Source of the DNA: Micromonospora sp. WMMD1155
GTDB taxonomy: Bacteria > Actinomycetota > Actinomycetes > Mycobacteriales > Micromonosporaceae
Reading direction: 5' to 3'
DNA length: 64,000 bases
Assembly: GCF_029581275.1 (NCBI RefSeq)
Contig: NZ_CP120742.1
Coordinates: 2,392,501-2,456,500 of the forward strand
Of this stretch, positions 57,050 to 63,279 are shown piece after piece. The notes under the pieces are model-generated. The model did not search any database. It was not told the DNA's origin and was given only the letters and a program-made list of their open reading frames with translations. A program made the position numbers and the translations under genes. Position 1 is the first letter of the stretch. Each line of letters begins with the position of its first letter.

Positions 57050-57663
57050 GCAGTCGCGAAGGGCACCTCGTCGAGTTGGTCGACGAGACCGGCGAGGCCC
57101 ACGGCGAGACGACGGTCGCCGCCGCGCACCAGCCGCCGGGGCAACTCCACCGGGCCTTCTCGGTGCTGCTGGTGGACCCGGACGGTCAGGTACTGCTCCA
57201 GCGCCGGGCCCCCGTGAAGACCCGGTTCCCGCTGCGCTGGGCCAACTCCTGCTGCGGCCACCCACGACCCGGCGAGTCGCTCGCCGAGGCCGCCAACCGA
57301 CGGCTACGCGAGGAGTTGGGCGCGGGCCCGGTCGAGCTGACCGAGGTCGGCGTCTACGTCTACTACGCCGAGGACCCGGCTACCGGTCGGGTCGAATTCG
57401 AGTACGACCACGTGCTGCGCGGCGATTTTCTTCCCTCTGCCCCTCTGCTGCCGGACCCGGGCGAGGTGGCCGAGCTGCGGTGGGCCGACCCGACCGCGCT
57501 GGAAGCCGACCTCGACCGCGACCCCCGGTCGTACGCGCCCTGGCTGGGCGGGGTGGTGAACCGGCTGCTGCGCCCCTCGGGGTCAACGCCCGGCACACCC
57601 GGCCTGGCCGTGGCCCCGCCCGGATCGGCGGATGACGCGGCGGAGCGGTCGGGTGGTCGATGA
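57046..57663 (+). CDS. idi: isopentenyl-diphosphate delta-isomerase, type I
   Basis: The 205-aa enzyme interconverts IPP and DMAPP, supplying the carotenoid pathway. The Nudix-like fold shows WANSCCGHPRPGES with the catalytic Cys and the His metal ligands, REELG, and YVYYAEDPATGRVEFEYDHVL with the catalytic Glu in the EYDH region. The last 30 residues are Gly/Pro-rich. It overlaps crtI by 4 bp and the LitR-like gene by 32 bp, so it is in the same transcription unit. Confidence 0.95.
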   Translation: MSSREGHLVELVDETGEAHGETTVAAAHQPPGQLHRAFSVLLVDPDGQVLLQRRAPVKTRFPLRWANSCCGHPRPGESLAEAANRRLREELGAGPVELTEVGVYVYYAEDPATGRVEFEYDHVLRGDFLPSAPLLPDPGEVAELRWADPTALEADLDRDPRSYAPWLGGVVNRLLRPSGSTPGTPGLAVAPPGSADDAAERSGGR

Positions 57664-58597
57664 GGCGCTGAGCGCGGGTGCGGTCGCACGCCGGCTGGGG
57701 GTCGCGGTCACGACCCTGCGCACCTGGCATCAGCGCTACGGGCTCGGGCCCAGTGAGCACGTCCCCGGTCACCATCGCCGCTACACGCCTGCCGACCTGG
57801 CCCGTCTCGAAATCATGCGGCGACTCACCGCCGAGGGGGTGAGCCCCGCCGAGGCGGCCCGCTGGGCCCGCCAGGCACCCGACCCGTCACCCAACGGCAC
57901 CGTCGCTCTGCGCCGCGCCCACCCGCCCGCTCGCGACGGCGGTGGAAGCATCCCGGTCGGTCGCGCCGGGCCGGTAGCCCGAGGGTTGGCCCGCGCCGCC
58001 ATGCGCCTGGACGCGGCGGCGATCAGCGAGACGGTCGCCCACTCCCTGGCCACCAACGGGGTCGTCGCCACCTGGGAGGGTCTGCTGCGTCCGGTGCTCG
58101 CCGGCATCGGCGAACGCCACGCCGCCACCGCCGGCCTGATCGAGGTGGAGCACCTGGTGTCCCGCTGCGTCTCGGAGGCTCTCGCGGCGGCCAGTCGGGC
58201 CAGGGTTCCCACCGGCCCCGCCCGTATCCTGCTCTCCTGCGCGGACGAGGAGCAGCACACCCTTCCACTGGAGGCGTTGGCTGCGGCTCTCGCGGAGGCC
58301 GGGGTCGGTTACCGGATGCTCGGCGCCCGGGTGCCGGTCGCCGCTCTGATCGAGGCGGTCAACCGGACCGGACCGGCCGCCGTGGTGCTCTGGTCGCACA
58401 CCCGGGCCACCGCCGACCCGGCCCAGCTCAGCGCGTTGCTCGCCGCACCACGCCGCCCGTTGTTGGCGCTCGCAGCCGGCCCCGGCTGGCGAGCCGACAC
58501 CCTACCCGCCGGGGTGGTGCGGCCGGTGGACCTGGCCGAGGCGGTCTCCCTGGCCGCCGCCGTCCGTGACTCCCTGGACCAGTCGACGCGTGACTGA
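57632..58597 (+). CDS. LitR/CarH-like MerR regulator with B12-binding-type domain
   Basis: The 321-aa protein has a MerR HTH (about 12-75; AGAVARRLGVAVTTLRTWHQRYG), a four-helix bundle (about 120-185) and a Rossmann-like B12-binding domain (about 200-300). In the bundle Glu173-His174 (EVEHLVS) match E141-H142 of the Thermus CarH photoreceptor as I remember it, and His209 (EEQHTL) matches its axial ligand His177, with the same 35-residue spacing. The position of Trp131 is His163, and that of His132 is Ala164. It may therefore bind cobalamin in an altered way. Position after idi and near crtB, phr and crtE supports control of carotenoid and photorepair genes. The start overlaps idi; a GTG at 57655 is possible. 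Confidence 0.82.
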   Translation: MTRRSGRVVDEALSAGAVARRLGVAVTTLRTWHQRYGLGPSEHVPGHHRRYTPADLARLEIMRRLTAEGVSPAEAARWARQAPDPSPNGTVALRRAHPPARDGGGSIPVGRAGPVARGLARAAMRLDAAAISETVAHSLATNGVVATWEGLLRPVLAGIGERHAATAGLIEVEHLVSRCVSEALAAASRARVPTGPARILLSCADEEQHTLPLEALAAALAEAGVGYRMLGARVPVAALIEAVNRTGPAAVVLWSHTRATADPAQLSALLAAPRRPLLALAAGPGWRADTLPAGVVRPVDLAEAVSLAAAVRDSLDQSTRD

Positions 58598-58673
58598 TCG
58601 CACTGTCGCCCGCTGATCGGGTGAACTACCGTCGGGCGGGTCCGCCCTACCCCGACCCCCCGGGAGCAAGCAG

Positions 58674-59447
58674 ATGCAAGCCCGCGCCGCCCTGGCGTCC
58701 GTCCTCGCCGTGGCGCTGGTCCTGTCCGGTTGTGCGCAGCCGGAACGCACCATCGCGTCGCACCCGGCGGTGTCGACGCCGTCACCGGCCCCGCCGTCGC
58801 CGCATCCGACGCTCACCAAGCCGCCGAAGCCGCCGCTGCGTCCACTGCCGGCGAAGCTCCCCGCCGGTCTGCGCCGCAACACCGGCGAACGCCCGGTGGT
58901 CCTCACCTTCGACGACGGGCCCAGCCCGGCCTGGACGCCCAAGGTGCTCGACCAACTGCGGGCCGCCAAGGTGACCGCCACCTTCTGCGTGGTCGGCCGC
59001 GAAGTGCAGCGTCACCCGGAACTGGTCCGGCGGATCGTCCTCGAGGGCCACCAGCTCTGCAACCACAGCTGGCGACACGACCTCGACCTGGCCCGCCGGC
59101 CGGTCGACGAGATCCAGGCCGACCTGGCGCGCACCAACAAGGCCATCCAGACGGCTGTTCCCGGTGCCAAGGTGCCGTTCTACCGGCAGCCGGGCGGCCG
59201 GTGGACGTCGGAGGTGCTGAAGGTGGCGAAAGGGCTCGGCATGCGCCCGCTGCACTGGTCGGTCGACCCACAGGACTGGGACAAGCCGACCGCCGCCACG
59301 ATCGGCGAGCGAATCCACGCCGCCGCCCGCCCCGGTGCCATCGTGCTCCTGCACGACGGGGGCGGCAACCGAGCCGCCACACTCGCTGCCTGCCCCCACC
59401 TGATCGCCGACCTGAAGAAGCGCTTCGGCATCGCCAAACTCCGCTAG
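58674..59447 (+). CDS. polysaccharide deacetylase lipoprotein (NodB domain)
   Basis: The 257-aa protein begins with a lipoprotein signal (ALVLSGCAQPE, Cys about residue 21), then a Pro-rich linker and a NodB domain (about 85-255). Motif 1 is LTFDDGPSPAWT with the catalytic base and metal Asp, motif 2 is NHSWRH with two His, motif 3 is RQPGGRW, and the C-terminal LLHDGGGN is motif 5. It should remove acetyl groups from peptidoglycan or chitin-like sugar outside the membrane. The gene is separate from the crt genes, 76 bp after the LitR-like stop. Confidence 0.92.
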   Translation: MQARAALASVLAVALVLSGCAQPERTIASHPAVSTPSPAPPSPHPTLTKPPKPPLRPLPAKLPAGLRRNTGERPVVLTFDDGPSPAWTPKVLDQLRAAKVTATFCVVGREVQRHPELVRRIVLEGHQLCNHSWRHDLDLARRPVDEIQADLARTNKAIQTAVPGAKVPFYRQPGGRWTSEVLKVAKGLGMRPLHWSVDPQDWDKPTAATIGERIHAAARPGAIVLLHDGGGNRAATLAACPHLIADLKKRFGIAKLR

Positions 59448-59500
59448 ACCGGCTCTGACCTGCGGTTATCCCCCATTTCCCGCCCCTGCCGATACCGATT

Positions 59501-59529
59501 TTGTCCACCGACCGGGCATCACGTATGCT
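59501..59529 (+). promoter_or_regulatory. promoter of the tRNA cluster
   Basis: TTGTCC (59501-59506) and TATGCT (59524-59529) are 17 bp apart, a good primary-sigma promoter, about 66 bp before tRNA-Glu. Confidence 0.65.
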
Positions 59530-59601
59530 TTCGAAGCCTCCGGCGGGGCCGGATGGGAGCAAGTCCGCTTGAAGTTGCGAGTGTGCAATGATGGCGGGGC
59601 C

Positions 59602-59674
59602 GCCCTCATCGTCTAGCGGCCCAGGACGCCGCCCTTTCAAGGCGGTAGCACGGGTTCGAATCCCGTTGGGGGCA
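59602..59674 (+). tRNA. tRNA-Glu (anticodon TTC)
   Basis: Acceptor GCCCTCA pairs with TGGGGGC, allowing one T-G. The anticodon loop CTTTCAA gives TTC for Glu, and the T arm ACGGG-TTCGAAT-CCCGT is regular. CCA is not encoded. This is the first of three tRNAs. Confidence 0.95.
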
Positions 59675-59705
59675 CGACCGGCGCAAGCCGGAGCAACACA
59701 AGCTA

Positions 59706-59779
59706 GGTCCTGTGGAGCAGTTGGAGTGCTCGCCGCCCTGTCAAGGCGGAGGTCGCGGGTTCAAGTCCCGTCAGGACCG
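59706..59779 (+). tRNA. tRNA-Asp (anticodon GTC)
   Basis: Acceptor GGTCCTG pairs with CAGGACC. The anticodon loop CTGTCAA gives GTC for Asp, and the T arm contains GTTCAAGTC. The discriminator is G, as expected for tRNA-Asp, at 59779. It is 31 bp after tRNA-Glu. Confidence 0.95.
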
Positions 59780-59878
59780 CAGCGCTGACGCCGCGCCCCG
59801 CGCGGCGTTCTGCGTATCGGAGCAGGTCGCCCTGCCACCGGTTCGTCCGGTAGCCGGGTAGCATGAGCCGAGCGACAC

Positions 59879-59952
59879 GGCCAGGTAGCTCAGTTGGTAC
59901 GAGCGTCCGACTGAAAATCGGAAGGTCGGCGGTTCGACCCCGCCCCTGGCCA
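59879..59952 (+). tRNA. tRNA-Phe (anticodon GAA)
   Basis: Acceptor GGCCAGG pairs with CCTGGCC. The loop CTGAAAA gives GAA for Phe, and the T arm has GGTTCGACC. The Glu-Asp-Phe order is the usual actinobacterial one. The 99-bp gap before it holds no gene. Confidence 0.95.
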
Positions 59953-59976
59953 CATAGCCTTTCGCCGGGCTACAGA

Positions 59977-60018
59977 GGTCCCCACCAGCGAATACGCAGG
60001 TGGGGATCTTGCTGTTTT
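59977..60018 (+). terminator. terminator of the tRNA cluster
   Basis: GGTCCCCACC (59977-59986) pairs with GGTGGGGATC (59999-60008) with one mismatch and is followed by TTGCTGTTTT. It is 24 bp after tRNA-Phe. Confidence 0.75.
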
Positions 60019-60099
60019 GCGCCTCATAGGTCGACAGGGCGACGCGGACCCGCGCTCTGCCCTCGGTCCCCCGCGCTCCACCCTCCGCGGTCCGCGCCC

Positions 60100-60206
60100 G
60101 CTCCCGCTCCCGCGTGATCAACTCCACTTCGCCGAAGTCGCGGTATCCCAGCACCTCCGACACCGCAATTTCCCCGAACCCGTGTCGATCACGCGGGAGC
60201 GGGAGC
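60100..60206. repeat. 79-bp palindromic repeat family, copy C, with extended arms
   Basis: The core 60114-60192 (GTGATC to GATCAC) is again 79 bp and contains GAAGTCGCGGTATCC as in copies A and B. Here the palindrome extends outward: 60100-60119 (GCTCCCGCTCCCGCGTGATC) pairs perfectly with 60187-60206. It lies just after the tRNA terminator and before the end of a frameshifted gene. Confidence 0.8.
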
Positions 60207-60302
60207 GGGGGCGGGGGCGGGCGCGGGGACCGAGGTGGAGGGCGGAGCGCCGGGGCCGGGGGTGGAGGCCGGAGCCAAGGACCACAGGCCGGACCGGCGG
60301 CG

Positions 60303-60684
60303 TCAGTCGTCGCGGTGCTGCGCGATGCCGCCCTGGATCGCCTCCCACACGCTGCGTCCGGCCTGTCGCAGCGTCTCCCCGGCCTGCTCGGCGAACTGGG
60401 CCGCGTTCTGGGCGGCAGCCTGCGCCGCAGCCCAACCGCACCCGTGGCTGCGCCTCGGCGTGCACCCCGTTGATGTCCAGCTCGACGCCGCTCAGGTGCA
60501 CCCGTACGCCGGCGTCGACCTGAAGGAGGTTGGCAACCCGGGCCCGCAGCGACAGGTCGGCGTCCAGACCGTCGACAGCCAGCCGGATCGAGTCGACGGA
60601 GACCTTCGGGATGTCGAGCAGGACGTCCGGATCCGCGCTGTCGGCGTTGGGGTCCGGCCCTCGTTGCTGCGCGTTCTCGCTCAT
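60303..60684 (-). pseudogene. frameshifted gene for a small helical protein
   Basis: The ATG at 60684 opens MSENAQQRGPDPNADSAD and DVLLDIPKVSVDSIRLAVDG, a conserved-looking segment that continues to HAEAQPRVRL. From about 60440 downstream this frame turns into Arg/Pro-rich nonsense running across the palindromic repeat. The frame shifted by one base instead gives AAAQAAAQNAAQFAEQAGET, a normal Ala-rich amphipathic helix ending in IQGGIAQHRDD and a stop at 60303. The two halves are best explained by a small out-of-frame indel between 60430 and 60450, or by a sequencing error there. The intact product would be a soluble helical protein of unknown function. Confidence 0.6.
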
Positions 60685-60840
60685 CGTCTCCCGCCCCGCC
60701 TGCACAGAGTCCCGGTCGTCCGCGCGGTTACCCGCTTTCCGGCAGGGCATCCCGTGGGTGACGGCTCGGCAACCCTCTGTCTGGAACCGGGCACCGCGCG
60801 AAGCTGCACAGCCGGGCATCAGCCGGTATGGTCCGGGCCT

Positions 60841-61365
60841 ATGGGACAGGAAATGACTGATCCGGCCGACATCCGGCAGGACGTCGACCGGTTCTCCCTC
60901 CGCTGCGGTCTCCTCGTCCCGGGCTCGGCCGAGCACGCGTTCGCGGTCTTCACGGCCCAGCTGACTGACTGGTGGGTCATCGAATACACCTGGTCCGGCC
61001 CGGGTGCCCTGGACGAGCTGGGCATGGAGCCGCGGGCCGGCGGGATGCTCTACGAGATCGGCCCGTACGGCTTTCGCGCCGACTGGGGGCGGGTGCTCAC
61101 CTGGGATCCGCCCCGACGGCTGGTCTTCGCGTGGCAGATCGGCCCCGACCGGGCGCCGGTGCCCGATCCGGCCCGGGCCAGCGAGGTCGAGGTGCTGTTC
61201 CAGGCGGAAGGGCCGGAGCGTACCCGGGTGGAGCTGGAGCACCGGCACTTCGACCGGCACGGCGAGGCTGCCGAGGGATATCGCATGGCACTCACCGCCG
61301 GCTGGCACGAACTGCTCACCCGCTACGTCGACACGGTGTCGCGCCACCCCGGCGTCTCCGCCTGA
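60841..61365 (+). CDS. SRPBCC/AHSA1-domain protein
   Basis: The 174-aa protein has the START-like fold of the activator of Hsp90 ATPase 1 (AHSA1) group: VPGSAEHAFAVFTAQLTDWW at the start, GGMLYEIGPYGFRADWGRVLTWDPPRRLVFAWQI in the middle, and a long helix EGYRMALTAGWHELLTRYVD at the end. These proteins bind hydrophobic ligands; the ligand is unknown. ATG 60841 was chosen because sequence upstream is non-coding. It stands alone between the frameshifted gene (divergent) and a DUF2786 gene (convergent). Confidence 0.85.
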   Translation: MGQEMTDPADIRQDVDRFSLRCGLLVPGSAEHAFAVFTAQLTDWWVIEYTWSGPGALDELGMEPRAGGMLYEIGPYGFRADWGRVLTWDPPRRLVFAWQIGPDRAPVPDPARASEVEVLFQAEGPERTRVELEHRHFDRHGEAAEGYRMALTAGWHELLTRYVDTVSRHPGVSA

Positions 61366-61405
61366 CCGGCCGAGCCGCCGACCGGCAGCGGAACGGCGCG
61401 TCGGC

Positions 61406-62113
61406 TCACCGGCCGATTCGCCGATCGGCAGCGGAGCGACCGGCGAGGTCCCGGCCGCCCAGGTTCGCGCGCTGACCGGCTTCCGCACCCGCGCCGAACC
61501 CGGTGCCGCCCAGGCGACGCGGCGGCGCGGTGCGCAACCGTGGGTACTGCTCGCTGAGGCGTCGCTGCACCCGGTCGGACCGGTCGGCGAGCACCAGCGC
61601 CACCGAGGGCGTGCCCGACTCGCTGACCGCCGCCGTCTCCGCCGCCCAGAGCCGGCCGCCGATGACCTCCGCGAAACCGGCCAGCCAGGAGCGGCGGAAG
61701 GCGGCGGGATGGTCGTCCTCCGGCACCGGGGTGGCCGCCAGGCCGTGCGCCGCCTGCACGAGCAGTGAGGTGAAGAGCAGGTCGACCCGTTCCAGGTCAC
61801 TGGCGAAGCCGAAGAGGTGCAGCGCGAAGCCGTTGCCCTGCCGACGGCGTACGCAGCGACAGCGCAGCGGCTCGGCGACGGCGGCGAGCAGGCCGACCTT
61901 GTCGCGGGCGTACGGCGCGACGATGTCCAGCACCCGGTCGCCGACGCGGTCGGTGGTGGGGTCGCGGACAGCCAGCAGCGCCCGGTCCACGCCGTAGCGG
62001 GCGATCAGCTCGGTGGCCTTGGCGGTGAACGCGGCGGCCTCGGCCGGCGTGCAGGCCGGGTCCTCGGCCTGGGCCAGCAGCTTGCGCACCTTGCTGAGCA
62101 TGGCCTCGGACAT
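61406..62113 (-). CDS. DUF2786 domain protein
   Basis: The 235-aa protein begins MSEAMLSKVRKLLAQAED, followed by TPAEAAAFTAKATELIARYGVD, which is the DUF2786 signature (residues 1-45). The remainder is a mixed fold with RCRCVRRRQGNGFALHLFGFASDLERVDLLF, as in other actinobacterial members of this family; the function is not known, although phage and host homologs are common. The start at 62113 puts the family's first helix at the N-terminus; a start 42 bp upstream adds only a polar stretch. The C-terminal 30 residues are Gly/Arg-rich. Confidence 0.8.
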   Translation of the reverse strand: MSEAMLSKVRKLLAQAEDPACTPAEAAAFTAKATELIARYGVDRALLAVRDPTTDRVGDRVLDIVAPYARDKVGLLAAVAEPLRCRCVRRRQGNGFALHLFGFASDLERVDLLFTSLLVQAAHGLAATPVPEDDHPAAFRRSWLAGFAEVIGGRLWAAETAAVSESGTPSVALVLADRSDRVQRRLSEQYPRLRTAPPRRLGGTGFGAGAEAGQRANLGGRDLAGRSAADRRIGR

Positions 62114-62244
62114 GCCTACAGAGCTATCACACGGGGCGGACATCGACGGGGTCACGACGCAATCGATCGATACGTATCATCGTCACCGTCCGATGATCAG
62201 TCCTATCCGGACGGTCAATCTACTGTTCCCGGAGGCCCGCACGC

Positions 62245-62685
62245 ATGCCATTCCCGACCGCTCGCCTGTCCGCCGTCGCCACGGTCGCCGCACTGCTCCT
62301 CGCCGGCACACCCGCACAGGCCGCCCCGACCGCGCCGATCACACCGGCCGCCCCTGGCACGAACGCCTTCGCCCCGCTCGCCACGTGTTACGGCGGGGCG
62401 GTCCGGTCGTACTTCGCGAACGGCCGCTACGGCGGCTCGGCCGGCCAGTACCGCACCACGACCCGCTGCCGTGACATCAACGTCCGCAACGCGAGCGTGT
62501 ACGCCACCGAGGCGTGCGTGATCTTCGTCGACAAGACGAGCGCCTGTAACTACTGGACCTACCTGCCGGCCAACTCGGGCTGGACCACGGTGGCGACCAA
62601 CGTCCGGGACGGGGTCAACTTCCGGGTCCGCTTCGAGAACCTGCGGTACGAGTACGAGCCGCTGATCGCGTACCACGCGTTCTGA
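62245..62685 (+). CDS. small secreted protein of unknown function
   Basis: I do not recognise a named family. The 146-aa product has a signal peptide (AVATVAALLLAGTPAQAAP). The mature 120 residues contain four Cys (LATCYGG, TTRCRDIN, TEACVIF, SACNYW), likely forming two disulfides, and are beta-rich, with WTYLPANSGWTTVATNV and FRVRFENLRYEY. A single-domain exported beta-barrel or lectin-like fold is plausible. The gene is monocistronic and followed by a good terminator. Confidence 0.65.
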   Translation: MPFPTARLSAVATVAALLLAGTPAQAAPTAPITPAAPGTNAFAPLATCYGGAVRSYFANGRYGGSAGQYRTTTRCRDINVRNASVYATEACVIFVDKTSACNYWTYLPANSGWTTVATNVRDGVNFRVRFENLRYEYEPLIAYHAF

Positions 62686-62696
62686 GTGCGACGGTC

Positions 62697-62724
62697 GCGG
62701 CGTCCGCTCCCCGACGGACGCCGC
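62697..62724. terminator. hairpin between convergent genes
   Basis: GCGGCGTCCG (62697-62706) pairs with CGGACGCCGC (62715-62724) across 8 nt, 12 bp after one stop and 11 bp before the other. It can serve both convergent genes. Confidence 0.7.
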
Positions 62725-62734
62725 GGCCCGGTCG

Positions 62735-63124
62735 TCACCCGGCGCGGCTGCGCAGGGTGGCGATCGTCGAGCCGGCGAGGGTGAGCAGGCAGTCCGGCAG
62801 CAGACCGTCGGCTGCCGCAGCCCCGAACAACGCCTCTCCGGTCGGCTCGTCCCGGTTGGCGTACGCGCTGACGAAGCGAGCCACCCAGCGGGTGTCGTAC
62901 TCCGCCTGGTCGATCCCCGGGAAGTCCAGCGCCGCTCCACCGGCCGCCGGGGCGTCGCCGAGCATCGTCGCGGCGAGACACCAGGCGACGCCGTACGCGC
63001 CACTCAGGCCGGCCCGGTCGACGACCGCGTCGAACGCTCCCACCACCGCGTCCCCATCCCCGGTCAGCGCCGAGCGGAGCACGGCGGCAGCGTCGTCGAA
63101 CGTCTGCTGTGGTAGGTCCGTCAC
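62735..63124 (-). CDS. small hypothetical protein
   Basis: I do not recognise a family with certainty. The 129-aa product is acidic and helical: QQTFDDAAAVLRSALTGDGDAVVGAFDAVVDRAG, then AYGVAWCLAATMLGD and RWVARFVSAYANRD. It has no signal or membrane segment. The pattern resembles short helical-repeat proteins that are common in actinobacterial genomes. The GTG at 63124 was preferred because upstream residues lack coding character. It is convergent with the small secreted protein and divergent from the last gene. Confidence 0.65.
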   Translation of the reverse strand: MTDLPQQTFDDAAAVLRSALTGDGDAVVGAFDAVVDRAGLSGAYGVAWCLAATMLGDAPAAGGAALDFPGIDQAEYDTRWVARFVSAYANRDEPTGEALFGAAAADGLLPDCLLTLAGSTIATLRSRAG

Positions 63125-63279
63125 CCAGCGCACAGTAGGACGGACCGTCAAGCATCCCGCCGATCGTCACTGTCCGTGTTCAACGCGAGCTACCTGCGCT
63201 TTACGCCACCTCCACGGTCCCACCGACGGCTTCGGCACGCTAATGTGCGCAGCGGACCTTCGCCGGAGGAAGGACGACC

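Noticed and set aside
52087..58597. Complete isorenieratene-type pigment cluster
   Set aside because: No crtY, crtU or other cyclase/desaturase gene is in the window, so only synthesis up to lycopene-type products is supported.
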